Notes: generated from the letters alone by a model not told the origin. DNA of 64,000 nt from Thermanaeromonas toyohensis ToBE (GCF_900176005.1 NZ_LT838272.1:2065587-2129586); one strand, 5' to 3'; positions 35,350 through 44,073 are shown, numbered from the stretch's first letter. Numbers and translations are program-made.

Positions 35350-36317
35350 TAAAATTCCCGCACCCTTATAAAGGTAGTTAATTCCTCCAGGATATCCCGG
35401 GGTCGTCCGGGAGGAAGGAAACGGAGTTGGGTTCTGGCCTTGTTGAGATACTTCTCGGCCAGCTCCAAAGTAAAATCGATGCCCCCAGAGTTACGAATAA
35501 GTTCCAAAGCTTCGGCTACCTCAGCTTCGCTCTTACGGGGTTTAGCCAAAAGGAGGCTTAAGCGCCGCTGTTGGGGGGAGCTTCTTAAAGCATAAATAGC
35601 TGGCAAAGTTATAACCCCTTGGCGTAGGTCGCTGCCTATCGGTTTACCCAGGCTACGGGGATCAGCTATCATATCCAGCACATCATCCGTCAACTGGAAA
35701 GCCATGCCCAAATAGCGGCCGTAGAGGCGTAGCGCCCTTATATTTTCCAGCGCTCCCCCTGCTGCCACAGCTCCCAGCTCACAACTTGCAGAAATAAGAA
35801 GCGCGGTCTTTCGGCGAATACGTTCCAGGTACTCCCGGGCAGTTATTTCCAAAGCGAAGGCGGAATCTAATTGCTCCAGCTCTCCCTGGACCATTTTTAC
35901 GCTGACCCGCGCAAGTAAAGAAGGTATACGCGGGTCATCATAGGTGGCCACCAGCAATAAAGCCCGAGCGAAAAGATAATCACCAGCGTGGAGGGATACT
36001 TTTTCCCCCCACCTGGCCCATACTGTGGGCTTTCCCCGCCTCAAAGGGGAGGCATCGATTACGTCGTCATGGATGAGGGTAGCCATATGGATCATTTCCA
36101 GGGCCACAGCTAAAGGCAAGAGCTGCTCTAAAGACCCGCCACAGCACCTACCAGCCAAAAGGGCAAAAGCAGGGCGTAGGCGCTTTCCTCCGGCCATAAC
36201 CATCTGACGCGCCGCCTGAGCTAGAACTGGATCGGGGGCCTCGGCCTGTCTTAGCAGCTCTTCTTCCACCGCTTCTAAATCTTGGCGTACTTCGGTCAAA
36301 CAAGTGAGGTCAATCAT
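35349..36317 (-). CDS. Polyprenyl diphosphate synthase (catalytic subunit)
   Basis: A 322-residue trans-isoprenyl diphosphate synthase. The first acid motif is LIHDDVIDAS, and the second is FQLTDDVLD. GGKRLRP opens the fold. It builds the long tail, here presumably for menaquinone. The frame is open to 36401, but an extended -10 (TGGTATAAT) lies 6 bases before ATG 36317 with no ribosome site, so the mRNA appears leaderless. It heads the haem operon and may share its transcript. A second, degenerate relative lies at 47705-48397. Confidence 0.9.
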   Translation of the reverse strand: MIDLTCLTEVRQDLEAVEEELLRQAEAPDPVLAQAARQMVMAGGKRLRPAFALLAGRCCGGSLEQLLPLAVALEMIHMATLIHDDVIDASPLRRGKPTVWARWGEKVSLHAGDYLFARALLLVATYDDPRIPSLLARVSVKMVQGELEQLDSAFALEITAREYLERIRRKTALLISASCELGAVAAGGALENIRALRLYGRYLGMAFQLTDDVLDMIADPRSLGKPIGSDLRQGVITLPAIYALRSSPQQRRLSLLLAKPRKSEAEVAEALELIRNSGGIDFTLELAEKYLNKARTQLRFLPPGRPRDILEELTTFIRVREF

Positions 36318-36323
36318 ATTTTT

Positions 36324-36332
36324 ATTATACCA
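36324..36332 (-). promoter_or_regulatory. Extended -10 promoter for a leaderless transcript
   Basis: On the minus strand TGG-TATAAT-AAAAAT-ATG. With the usual 6-base spacing to +1, transcription would start on the A of the start codon at 36317. No -35 box is visible, consistent with an extended -10. Confidence 0.6.
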
Positions 36333-36342
36333 CGTTAATATG

Positions 36343-38862
36343 TTAATATCGTACAGTTTGCAATCCAGGGAGCCTCTGTATCTGGGTAAACTGGGCCGCA
36401 AGTTCTGGATTACTTTTTTGAAGTTCCTCTAATAACCGGTTTGCTGTCGCACTTTGACCCTGCTGGGTTAATACCAAGGCCTTCCATAACTTAACTTCAG
36501 GTTCTAGATCCTTCCTTTGAGCAGCTAGCGTGAGATTCTCCATGGCCTCCTTCCCTTGCCCTAAGAAATACTGGGCCTTGCCCACTTCTAAGTGTAAGGC
36601 GGGCGTAAAGTTTAAACCTCCCGGTTTTTCGTTATGTAGCTTTTCTAGATCACCCAGGAGCTTAAGACGCTGTTCGATTTCTGGCGGCATAGCTAAAACC
36701 TCAGAGAAGAATTCCTTGGCCTTCCCTAGTTGGTTTTGCTGCAGAAACCATATCCCGCCAGCTACGTATCCCCGGGCCAGATTTTCCCAGGTGCTAGCTA
36801 CCCAGGGAGCCAGGTCCCGAGCCTTCTTTAGGGCGGCCACCGCTTCCTCCACTTCGCCTAAAGCCCAGTAAACTTCAGCCAACCGCATCCTTAAGAGGTA
36901 ATTGTAGGGCTCCTGCTTGATGGCCTGTAAGGCGAGCTTTAAAGCCTCTGCGTTTCTTCCTTCTCTTAAATATATAGAGGCCAGATCGGCTGCATAGGAG
37001 GCCATAAAGGGGTCGTACTTTAAAGCCTCTTCCAGCTTGGATGCCGCTACCCGAAGGTTGCCCCTTTGATAGGCCTGTAATCCTTCCTGGGCAGAAGCAG
37101 TACCCGCCAGGAAGGAGGCACTAAAAACAAGGATAAAAAGGGCGGCCAAGGCTACTGCGCTAATATATTTTACTTGTACCCGGGAGAACTCGCGCGGGGA
37201 AAGTAAGGTTTCTTCTTGGCGCCTCCAGCGTTCTAGGCTCCGCATTAAGCCCCAGAAGGACCATAACAAGATAGATACTGCCCCCAGGGCGAGATCAAAA
37301 TCTAACGCTGCGTGCAATCCAAGGCTTAAAGCTCCTGCCAGGAGGGAGGCGATCAAAAGGCGGTGTTCGCCTTGATAGAAGAGATAATTTTTTACGGCCG
37401 TGAACAAGAAAAATAACCATAAAGCTGCTATAACCGTTATCCCCACCAGGCCGGTTTCCACAGCCAGCTGGGCGTAATAATTATGCACCTGGGTAGAATT
37501 GTAAAAGTAGCGCTGGTATTGGCGGTAGGCCGCCTCCCAACCCCCACCACCATAACCTAAGAGGGGGCGTTCCTTTAGCATACGGAGGGCGTCCAAGGTC
37601 CATTCCATCCTTTCCCGGCTGCTTTTGGTCTCCAGGTTAATATCCTTTATCCGTTGGGTTATCTGGGAAGGAAGGAACTTTTCCCATACTACTACCTGGC
37701 TCCCTCCTTGGACGGAGGCGGCTGGGGTTAAGACGGTAGAATAGGCGTAAATCCCGGCTACAAGCACTAATATAGATAGGGCTGCAAGCTTTACTAAATA
37801 GGCCCGGGTCGAGGAAAGCACCCTTACTGCTCCCAGGCCAAGCACCTGGAGGCCTACGGCTAGGGCTAACCCTAAGAAAAACCACTTCCAGGCTCCAGTA
37901 AATTTTTGGGCTACAGCTAAACTTAAGAAGCGATTACCAACTAAAGCGCAAACCGAAGTAGCCACAAGATGGGCCAGAAAACCTAAACGGGAACCTTTGG
38001 GGGTGAGGAGGAAATAAAGGGTGAGGGTTGAAGGATATACTAAATAGGCGCCCCGGGAGCCCGTCCCTAAGAAAACCATAAGGAGAAGATAATTTCCGGC
38101 AGCATAAAAGAGGCGCGGTAAGTTCCCCGCCCTGCCCCAGAGGTAAAATCCCAGGAAGCTTATTCCCATTAAATAAGCCGCTAGGGCATTAGGATATTGG
38201 AGGGTGGAATATATCCGGCCCCCCACAAACCCATCTTTAATGTATATTATCCCAGTGGCTGTGAGGAGTCCTGCTAGAGATACCCCTATCCCTGCTCCAT
38301 AAAGACTATGGAGGATCCAGGATGTGGTGAGCTGATTGCGGTTTAGCTGGACTATTAACCAAAAAACCAGGAAATAAAGGGTTACTTTACTTACCTCAGC
38401 CAGGGCGAGATGGCGGCTAGCCGGTTGAAGGCTGCTTAATATATATACCATGACCATGGCTAGGGTCGCATAATCTAGGGGGGATTTGAGGAACCCCACT
38501 TCCCGGCGAGAAAATTTCCAAAGCCAGGTTAGTACAAAAGCTAAAGTAGCGAGGATGAGCGTCCAGCGCTGCTCTACCGGGAAGAAAAGACCGCGGAAAA
38601 AGGGTGGGTAAAAAAGCAAAAGCAAAAGGGCACTAAAACTTAAATACCATAGGAGGCTATTACCCTCGAAGACTAGCCCATGATACCCAGCACCTCGGTT
38701 TTCTTTTTTGGGCGTTCGGCCTCCTTTAGTTAAAACTCGACTTTCTTTCCCTCGAGGTTGTTTTTCTTTGGCCCGTTGGGTCCACTCTTCTTTACCGGTA
38801 AGCTTTATTATTACTTTTCTGGTTCCTGCCTTACCCGACATAGTTTCTTTTTTATCCGGCAT
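36343..38862 (-). CDS. O-antigen-ligase-like membrane protein with C-terminal TPR
   Basis: An 839-residue protein. Residues 1-60 are basic and low in complexity. About 12 membrane segments follow between residues 65 and 555. They include the YGGGGWEAAYRQYQ and VHNYYAQLAVETG(L) motifs of the Wzy_C/O-antigen ligase family in the large outer loop. The last 260 residues hold TPR-like repeats (LAQVY, AEVYWALGEVEEAVAAL, and so on). Such proteins join polysaccharide to lipid or to pilin. The TPR part probably faces outside. Its substrate and partners are not in the window. Confidence 0.8.
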   Translation of the reverse strand: MPDKKETMSGKAGTRKVIIKLTGKEEWTQRAKEKQPRGKESRVLTKGGRTPKKENRGAGYHGLVFEGNSLLWYLSFSALLLLLFYPPFFRGLFFPVEQRWTLILATLAFVLTWLWKFSRREVGFLKSPLDYATLAMVMVYILSSLQPASRHLALAEVSKVTLYFLVFWLIVQLNRNQLTTSWILHSLYGAGIGVSLAGLLTATGIIYIKDGFVGGRIYSTLQYPNALAAYLMGISFLGFYLWGRAGNLPRLFYAAGNYLLLMVFLGTGSRGAYLVYPSTLTLYFLLTPKGSRLGFLAHLVATSVCALVGNRFLSLAVAQKFTGAWKWFFLGLALAVGLQVLGLGAVRVLSSTRAYLVKLAALSILVLVAGIYAYSTVLTPAASVQGGSQVVVWEKFLPSQITQRIKDINLETKSSRERMEWTLDALRMLKERPLLGYGGGGWEAAYRQYQRYFYNSTQVHNYYAQLAVETGLVGITVIAALWLFFLFTAVKNYLFYQGEHRLLIASLLAGALSLGLHAALDFDLALGAVSILLWSFWGLMRSLERWRRQEETLLSPREFSRVQVKYISAVALAALFILVFSASFLAGTASAQEGLQAYQRGNLRVAASKLEEALKYDPFMASYAADLASIYLREGRNAEALKLALQAIKQEPYNYLLRMRLAEVYWALGEVEEAVAALKKARDLAPWVASTWENLARGYVAGGIWFLQQNQLGKAKEFFSEVLAMPPEIEQRLKLLGDLEKLHNEKPGGLNFTPALHLEVGKAQYFLGQGKEAMENLTLAAQRKDLEPEVKLWKALVLTQQGQSATANRLLEELQKSNPELAAQFTQIQRLPGLQTVRY

Positions 38863-38998
38863 ATTTCCTTTTATTCCCTCCCACCTGGGGTAACCCCGTA
38901 AACATTCGCCACTTCCTACTTTTTTTCCTGCTACTTGGAAGCTAGATTTTTTCGGGGTTTAAAGGGTATAATCAAACAGGAGGGATAACAAAGTAGAA

Positions 38999-39196
38999 AT
39001 GCTAAAAAAACAACCGCCCTTGATCATAGAGCGGCTAGATGAAGACCAGGCTTTTATAAGATTTAACGGCCAAACCTTTTCCCTTCCCCGTGTTCTTCTT
39101 CCCCGGGCGGCCCGGGAAGGCGATGCCTTAAAAATAGCCATCGCCCTTTTATCTCCCCACCACCTTCCCACCAGGAAGGGTTCTACCCGTTCTTAG
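38999..39196 (+). CDS. DUF3006 domain protein
   Basis: A 65-residue protein with the DUF3006 pattern: IIERLDEDQAFIRF near the start and LPRAAREGDALKI near the end, a small beta-barrel. Function unknown; such genes often lie near cell-wall or metallo-hydrolase genes. Its TATAAT is at 38968-38973 and AGGAGGG lies about 14 bases before the ATG, rather far. The 3' end overlaps the converging aminopeptidase gene by 14 bases. Confidence 0.7.
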   Translation: MLKKQPPLIIERLDEDQAFIRFNGQTFSLPRVLLPRAAREGDALKIAIALLSPHHLPTRKGSTRS

Positions 39197-39998
39197 CCAA
39201 GGCAGCCATGGCGCGGAAGGCGCGGTAGGCTTCTAAATAATCTTTTGTTTCATAGATAACCGTCCGGGGCCCCCGGCGCTTGCTCCGGGGTAGTAGAGAG
39301 GCTGCTTCGGCCTGGGACACCTCCTTAAATTCCATCTCCAAAGTCACTGGAGAGGGGGGCTTAAAGGGGGTATAAGATTTTAAATCTCCCAGGGCCTCCA
39401 CCACAGCGGCTCTTATTTTCTCCCTGGCCACCATCGGATTAAGACTATAAGCTGAATGGTAGCCACGCGCTTCCTTTACCACCACTGTTTTTATTTTACC
39501 CAAAAGCTCCCGGGCCTCGGTACAAGCCACGTTATCCCCAGATAATACTACCACAGGTACCCCATAGAACCCGGCCACCCAGGCGTTAAGCCCTATCTCT
39601 CCTACCTCTTGGCCATTAACCCGGCAGGATAATATGGCTGCCGTGTAGGTGTGGGCAAGATTGCCTGGGCTACCAGCCCGGGCATGATACCCTAGGAAAA
39701 AGGCAGCACTAAAGCCTGGGCCTATCCCTTCCATCATTCCTAGAGGCTTGGGGGCGCCCGTGATCAGACAAGCCCTAAAGGATAGGGCTTCACCTTCGAG
39801 GTTATGCATCCGGTTATGGGCATCATTCACCACAATACGTATAGCCCCGGCGGCTAAGGCCCCGCGTATAGCCGCGTTAACCTCTCCGGTAAATAAGCGA
39901 CAGGCCCGCTGGTACGCGGTACCTCCGGATGATTCCACTTCTTCCCAGGTTGTTACTCCCGCTACACCTTCCATGTCGGCCGAAATATAAATGCGCAA
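39183..39998 (-). CDS. M55 family D-aminopeptidase (DppA-like)
   Basis: About 271 residues. YISADMEGVAG opens the protein and carries the zinc-binding Asp and Glu of DppA. NDAHNRM, GYHARAG and GIGP follow with the conserved histidines. These zinc enzymes remove N-terminal D-amino acids, probably from cell-wall peptides. I prefer the TTG start at 39998 because GGGGAGGAG lies 6 bases upstream; the frame is open to ATG 40019, where AGGAGGA is too close. It lies 280 bases after the LysM gene. Confidence 0.88.
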   Translation of the reverse strand: MRIYISADMEGVAGVTTWEEVESSGGTAYQRACRLFTGEVNAAIRGALAAGAIRIVVNDAHNRMHNLEGEALSFRACLITGAPKPLGMMEGIGPGFSAAFFLGYHARAGSPGNLAHTYTAAILSCRVNGQEVGEIGLNAWVAGFYGVPVVVLSGDNVACTEARELLGKIKTVVVKEARGYHSAYSLNPMVAREKIRAAVVEALGDLKSYTPFKPPSPVTLEMEFKEVSQAEAASLLPRSKRRGPRTVIYETKDYLEAYRAFRAMAALAKNG

Positions 39999-40101
39999 AA
40001 TTTTCTCCTCCCCTACCATTCCTCCTTCATTACTCTTTTTATGCTCTTTAACCTAAGATATTACCCTCTATATTAGGCAAAGGTAGTAGCCCCACACAGC
40101 T

Positions 40102-40818
40102 TTACCACCATACGGGTAGGAGCCCACCCAGGACTACGGGACCGAAAAACAAAGGTAACCGGACTCCCACTACTAGGAAGGGGAGGACTCCCCAAGGGCT
40201 GGGATCTGGTCTTAAACGATGATGGCAGATGAGCATACCATGTCCGACAGTATGCATGTCTTCCGTAACAAAATCATCTTCCTCTCTATAACGCACCCAC
40301 AACATATATTTATCCATACCTAAGGTATGAGGATCAGGTAAGTCCCAGGCTACCACAGTGACCATCCTTTGGTCCCCATCCAGTAGTCCCATGCCCTTAG
40401 CCTGGGGCGCGTGCTCTGTTCCGAATAAGGCGAAGGCTAACCGTCGTAAAAGTAAGGGGCGGAACACGGGTATACACAGGCGCTGGCCAGGATAAATGAG
40501 GTTGGGATCCGTTATCTGGGGATTGGCTTCTACTATTCTTTCTACTGTGGTACCGAAGCGGCGGGCAATTTCAAAGAGGGTATCTCCGCGCCTAACCACG
40601 TAAATAAAGCCCCCAGGGCAGAAAAACCTTTCCTTAAAAGGAACACATATTACCTGCCCGGGAAATATATGATCGGGATCGGCTATATGGGGGTTAGCTG
40701 CTATCAGTTCATCTAAAGGGATATTGAAACGCTGGGCGATCAGGAACATGGTATCGCCACGCTGGACTATATAGGGAAAGCCGCCAGGGCAGAATGGTAT
40801 ATGTTGACTTTTAGCCAT
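40102..40818 (-). CDS. LysM-repeat protein (cell-wall or spore-associated)
   Basis: A 238-residue protein with two LysM domains (about residues 15-59 and 71-117), each opening with a PGGF(I/P)Y(V/I)V-RGDT phrase. A middle domain of unknown type follows, and the C-terminus is hydrophobic (LPLFFGPVVLGGLLPVWW). No signal peptide is seen, so it may be a spore-coat protein of the SafA or YhdR type. The ATG has AGGAGGG 6 bases upstream, and IS110 copy 2 lies inside that ribosome site. Confidence 0.82.
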   Translation of the reverse strand: MAKSQHIPFCPGGFPYIVQRGDTMFLIAQRFNIPLDELIAANPHIADPDHIFPGQVICVPFKERFFCPGGFIYVVRRGDTLFEIARRFGTTVERIVEANPQITDPNLIYPGQRLCIPVFRPLLLRRLAFALFGTEHAPQAKGMGLLDGDQRMVTVVAWDLPDPHTLGMDKYMLWVRYREEDDFVTEDMHTVGHGMLICHHRLRPDPSPWGVLPFLVVGVRLPLFFGPVVLGGLLPVWW

Positions 40819-40963
40819 GGGTAACCCTCCTATCTCAATTTTTTGCTTAAATCTCCCTCTATCTCTCGCTCTCTTAGATTTTCAAGTTTTTCATCCTCCA
40901 TCTAAGAAACGAGAGAGAAGGGTTAAAAATTACCATGGGTATTTTTGAGTATTTTTTATCCTA

Positions 40964-41139
40964 AGGTTTTGGGTGGACCCTCACCTTAAAATTCGCCCCC
41001 AGGCTACCCTATCATTTCTCGCAGGGTCTTGCCCTTTCATTCCTTCGTCCTGCCTTAAGGGGGCGGGTGGGGCCTGCCTTTACTTAATTACAGGGTCTAT
41101 GCCCTTATGGAGGGATTTGGCTTCCCCCACCCAAAACCT
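40964..41139 (-). ncRNA. Candidate bridge RNA of IS110 copy 2
   Basis: Downstream of the transposase stop (minus strand) 323 non-coding bases remain. A perfect 13-bp repeat (41127-41139 with 40964-40976) encloses 150 bases. Beyond it a second stem, TCTTAGAT/ATCTAAGA with CTCTCG/CGAGAG, forms at about 40861-40920. In minus-strand sense the enclosed part contains CCCUCC (complement of 41109-41114), which can pair with the GGAGGG of both target sites. This fits a target guide, by analogy with known IS110 bridge RNAs. No expression evidence. Confidence 0.6.
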
Positions 41140-41149
41140 CCCTAGCTCT

Positions 41150-42430
41150 TTAAGCTACTTTCTTTAGTTGTTCTTCCCGGTATTTCCCTAATACTTTGCT
41201 GGCATCATATTCCTTCTTCTGGGTAATAAGGGTAAACATCACCCGCACTAGCTTTAAAGCCACAGCTACTAGAGCCTGCTTCCTCGTTAAAGGATTTTCC
41301 GGCCTCTTTAGGAAATAGTGATATAGCGCTTTAAATTCTTTGTTCTTAGCCACTAGAATAAGGCTCGCCTGGTAAAGTAGATTCCTTAGCCCCGGCCGAC
41401 CCCTCTTGGATATGGTGGTCTTGGCCTTCTGTTTCTTCCCCGATTTCTGGGCCGTTAGGTTATAACCAGCTAGTTTCCGTATCTGTCTCCAGTGCTGGTA
41501 TTTCGCTGGGTCACCTATCTCCCCTAAAAAGCCTGCCGCTGTTACTACCCCTACCCCAGGAATGCTTAAAAGATAATTCGCTAAACCTGTCTCCTCTAGG
41601 TATCGCCCCATGGCTTCCTCTGTCTTCCTTATTTGACCTTGGTAAAACTCGATTTCTTCCAAGCAGGCTTGAAGTTTGACTTTAGCCCCTTCTAGCCCTT
41701 CTTTAACACCTATGCTCTTTTCTGCTGCTTGCCTTAGAGCAAGAGCCCTCTTTATCCCTACTCTACTGTTCGAGGCCTGTTTTAGCCCTTCTTCTAGTTC
41801 TTCTAACTTTAGGCTTAATATGTCCTTAGGAAAGGGACAGTTCCTTAAGACCCACTGGGCTGCCTTGCCTAAAAGACTCTTAAATACTTCCATTAGCTCG
41901 GGAAAATATTCATCTACTATGGCTTTAAGCTGGCAGAGGGCAGCGTTAAGTTTTTTGTGTTCCTGCTGCCGGGTAATATAAAGGGTCCTCAGTTCTGCAT
42001 ATATCCCTTCCGGTAAGATGCAGTGCAAGAATTTGCCCTCTTTTACCAGTTGGGCTATAAGGCCTGCATCCTTGCGGTCGTTCTTGTCTTGGCTATTGTC
42101 TTCCATCTCTTTGCTGTTTTTAACGTGATAAGGATTTACAATTACTACAGTGTAACCTGCCTCTTTTAGGAAATAGGCTAGAGGTTTCCAGTAGTGTCCT
42201 GTGGGTTCCATGCCTATAATGATACGTTCCGCCTTCTCTTTCTCCTTGGCTTCGCTTATTTTCCCTAGTAGACGGCAGAAACCTTCTCTGCTATTATGAA
42301 AGTAGAACGGTTTTACTACGTCGATACCCATGCTGTTATATATCCGGGCGTAATGGTTTTTCTTAGCTACATCCACTCCCACGATCAGCACGTTGCCATA
42401 AACTAAGGCTTTCTTTTCGGCCTTTTGCAT
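41150..42430 (-). CDS. IS110-family transposase (DEDD recombinase)
   Basis: A 426-residue recombinase. The N-terminal RuvC-like DEDD domain shows IVGVDVAKKNHYA, GMEPTGHYW and DKNDRKDA. The C-terminal Transposase_20 domain has SIPGVGVVTAAGFLGEIGD with the conserved serine-bearing region, and RGRPGLRNLLY. The ribosome site AGGAGGC, 9 bases before the ATG, is inside an 11-bp hairpin (42440-42450 with 42479-42489), so translation from read-through mRNA should be damped. Non-coding DNA is longer 3' than 5', as in the IS1111 branch. Confidence 0.93.
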   Translation of the reverse strand: MQKAEKKALVYGNVLIVGVDVAKKNHYARIYNSMGIDVVKPFYFHNSREGFCRLLGKISEAKEKEKAERIIIGMEPTGHYWKPLAYFLKEAGYTVVIVNPYHVKNSKEMEDNSQDKNDRKDAGLIAQLVKEGKFLHCILPEGIYAELRTLYITRQQEHKKLNAALCQLKAIVDEYFPELMEVFKSLLGKAAQWVLRNCPFPKDILSLKLEELEEGLKQASNSRVGIKRALALRQAAEKSIGVKEGLEGAKVKLQACLEEIEFYQGQIRKTEEAMGRYLEETGLANYLLSIPGVGVVTAAGFLGEIGDPAKYQHWRQIRKLAGYNLTAQKSGKKQKAKTTISKRGRPGLRNLLYQASLILVAKNKEFKALYHYFLKRPENPLTRKQALVAVALKLVRVMFTLITQKKEYDASKVLGKYREEQLKKVA

Positions 42431-42439
42431 CGCTTGCTC

Positions 42440-42489
42440 GCCTCCTGGTATCTGAGGTTTTGTCGTTCAATTCCTTTCTACCAGGAGGC
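42440..42489 (-). promoter_or_regulatory. Hairpin hiding the transposase ribosome site
   Basis: GCCTCCTGGTA and TACCAGGAGGC, 11 bp and perfect, separated by 28 bases. On the transposase mRNA the second arm holds the Shine-Dalgarno AGGAGG. The same hairpin is in copy 1 at 24668-24717. Such anti-ribosome-site stems are known in other IS elements to prevent expression from outside promoters. Confidence 0.7.
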
Positions 42490-42633
42490 TTTCTTATTGG
42501 CAACGGCTATCCTAAATCATTACAGGAATGCTTTATTTTTATTAGGAAGAATTTGCTATTTTAAAATATGCAGGGTTACCCTGGCTGGTGAAGAAAACCA
42601 TAAAAGAATAAATGCCCGGGATATAAAGGCCTA

Positions 42634-44073
42634 TTAGGCTTCAAATTGTTGTCTACCTTTAAGCCTTTTCTTAAGGATTTTTTCTCCCGCTATCCCAGGT
42701 TTTACCATTTCCTCGGGCGAAAGGATAATATTTAGCTCCTCTGGGGACAGGAGGCCGCGGCTTAAGACCACCTCGCGAATGCTCATACCCTTAGCCGCTG
42801 CCTCTTGGGCTACTTGGGTAGCCTGGTCGTAACCCAGGTAAGGTACCAAGGCGGTGACCAGTACCGAGCTCTTCTCCAGGAGCTCCCGGCAGCGCTCCGG
42901 CCGAGCAGAAATTCCACTGATGCAGCGCTCACGGAAAATAAGGGCGGCCTGGGCCAGTATCTCCATAGATTCTAGAAGAGCGTGGGCGATAAGGGGAGCG
43001 AAGGGGTTAAGTTCCAGCTGTCCCCGGCTGGCAGCCATGGTTATTATCAGGTCATTGCCCATTACTTGCAGGGCCACCTGGTTCACCATTTCCGGGATCA
43101 CCGGATTGATTTTACCTGGCATAATGGAGGAACCTGCCTGCACCTCAGGTAAACGTATCTCTGCTGGTCCTCCGTAAGGGCCGGAAGATAAAAAACGCAG
43201 ATCGTCAGCTATCTTGCTTAAAGTGACCGCCGCGGCTTTAACCAGGCCTGAAACCTCTACGAAGACATCCATATTTTGCGTGACATCCATCATATTCTCC
43301 GCCCGGGCTAAACCAAAGCCCGTCAGCCGGCGCAAGTGCTCTACTACCAGGTAAATATACTTTAAAGGCGCATTTAGCCCTGTCCCTACGGCCGTACCTC
43401 CCAGGTTTACTTGGCGGAGCCGCTCCTCCACCTTATAAAGCCGCCACCGGTCTCGAGCTACAGCCTGGGCGTAAGCGCTGAATTCCTGCCCCAGGGTAAC
43501 GGGAACCGCATCCTGGAGCTCCGTCCTCCCTATCTTTAAGATACCAGCAAACTCCCGCTCCTTTTCCTGTAGGGCTTCCTGTAGCTCGGCTAGCCGGGTG
43601 GCCAGGGGTTCAAGTAACCTTAGGGCCGCCACGCGCATGGCTGTAGGGTAAACATCGTTGGTGGATTGGTGAAGATTTACATGGTCGTTAGGATGAATAT
43701 AAGCGTAATCTCCCCGGGGCCGGCCCAGGATCTCTAGAGCCCGGTTAGCGATTACCTCGTTCACGTTCATGTTGGTTGAGGTACCAGCCCCTCCTTGGAA
43801 GGCGTCCAGGATGAATTCTCCCTCTAGCTCGCCTTGCGCCACCTCCCGACAGGCGGCGATAATGGCCTGGGCGCGTTCGGCGTCCAGGTATCCCAACTCC
43901 CAGTTAGCCCGGGCCGCTGCCTCTTTTACCGTGGCCAGGGCCTTGATCAATTCCGGGTGCACCCGATGGCGGCTTACCCGGAAGTTTTCCGCCGCCCTTA
44001 AGGTATGGATACCGTAATAGGCCGTAGCCGGTACCTCCCGTTCTCCCAGGAGGTCGTGTTCCACCCGTACCAT
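42634..44073 (-). CDS. aspA: Aspartate ammonia-lyase
   Basis: A 479-residue member of the fumarase/aspartase family. The signature loop GSSIMPGKINPVIPE is present, and the starting phrase RVEHDLLGEREVPATAYYGIHT is that of aspartase rather than fumarase C. It releases ammonia from aspartate to give fumarate, or the reverse. It overlaps the methylglyoxal synthase stop by one base. IS110 copy 2 ends about 100 bases after its stop. Confidence 0.9.
   Translation of the reverse strand: MVRVEHDLLGEREVPATAYYGIHTLRAAENFRVSRHRVHPELIKALATVKEAAARANWELGYLDAERAQAIIAACREVAQGELEGEFILDAFQGGAGTSTNMNVNEVIANRALEILGRPRGDYAYIHPNDHVNLHQSTNDVYPTAMRVAALRLLEPLATRLAELQEALQEKEREFAGILKIGRTELQDAVPVTLGQEFSAYAQAVARDRWRLYKVEERLRQVNLGGTAVGTGLNAPLKYIYLVVEHLRRLTGFGLARAENMMDVTQNMDVFVEVSGLVKAAAVTLSKIADDLRFLSSGPYGGPAEIRLPEVQAGSSIMPGKINPVIPEMVNQVALQVMGNDLIITMAASRGQLELNPFAPLIAHALLESMEILAQAALIFRERCISGISARPERCRELLEKSSVLVTALVPYLGYDQATQVAQEAAAKGMSIREVVLSRGLLSPEELNIILSPEEMVKPGIAGEKILKKRLKGRQQFEA

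Larger units (their letters stand above)
40825..42534 (-). mobile_element. IS110-family element, copy 2 (intact)
   Basis: About 1,710 bases, nearly identical to 23055-24762. The transposase is intact. Flanks differ from copy 1 except for CCCTCCT at the left and CTTT at the right. Taking CT as the core, the uninterrupted site is CCCTC-CT-TTATTT, i.e. AAAGGAGGG on the minus strand, the ribosome site of the LysM gene. The same relation and orientation hold for copy 1. Confidence 0.92.
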
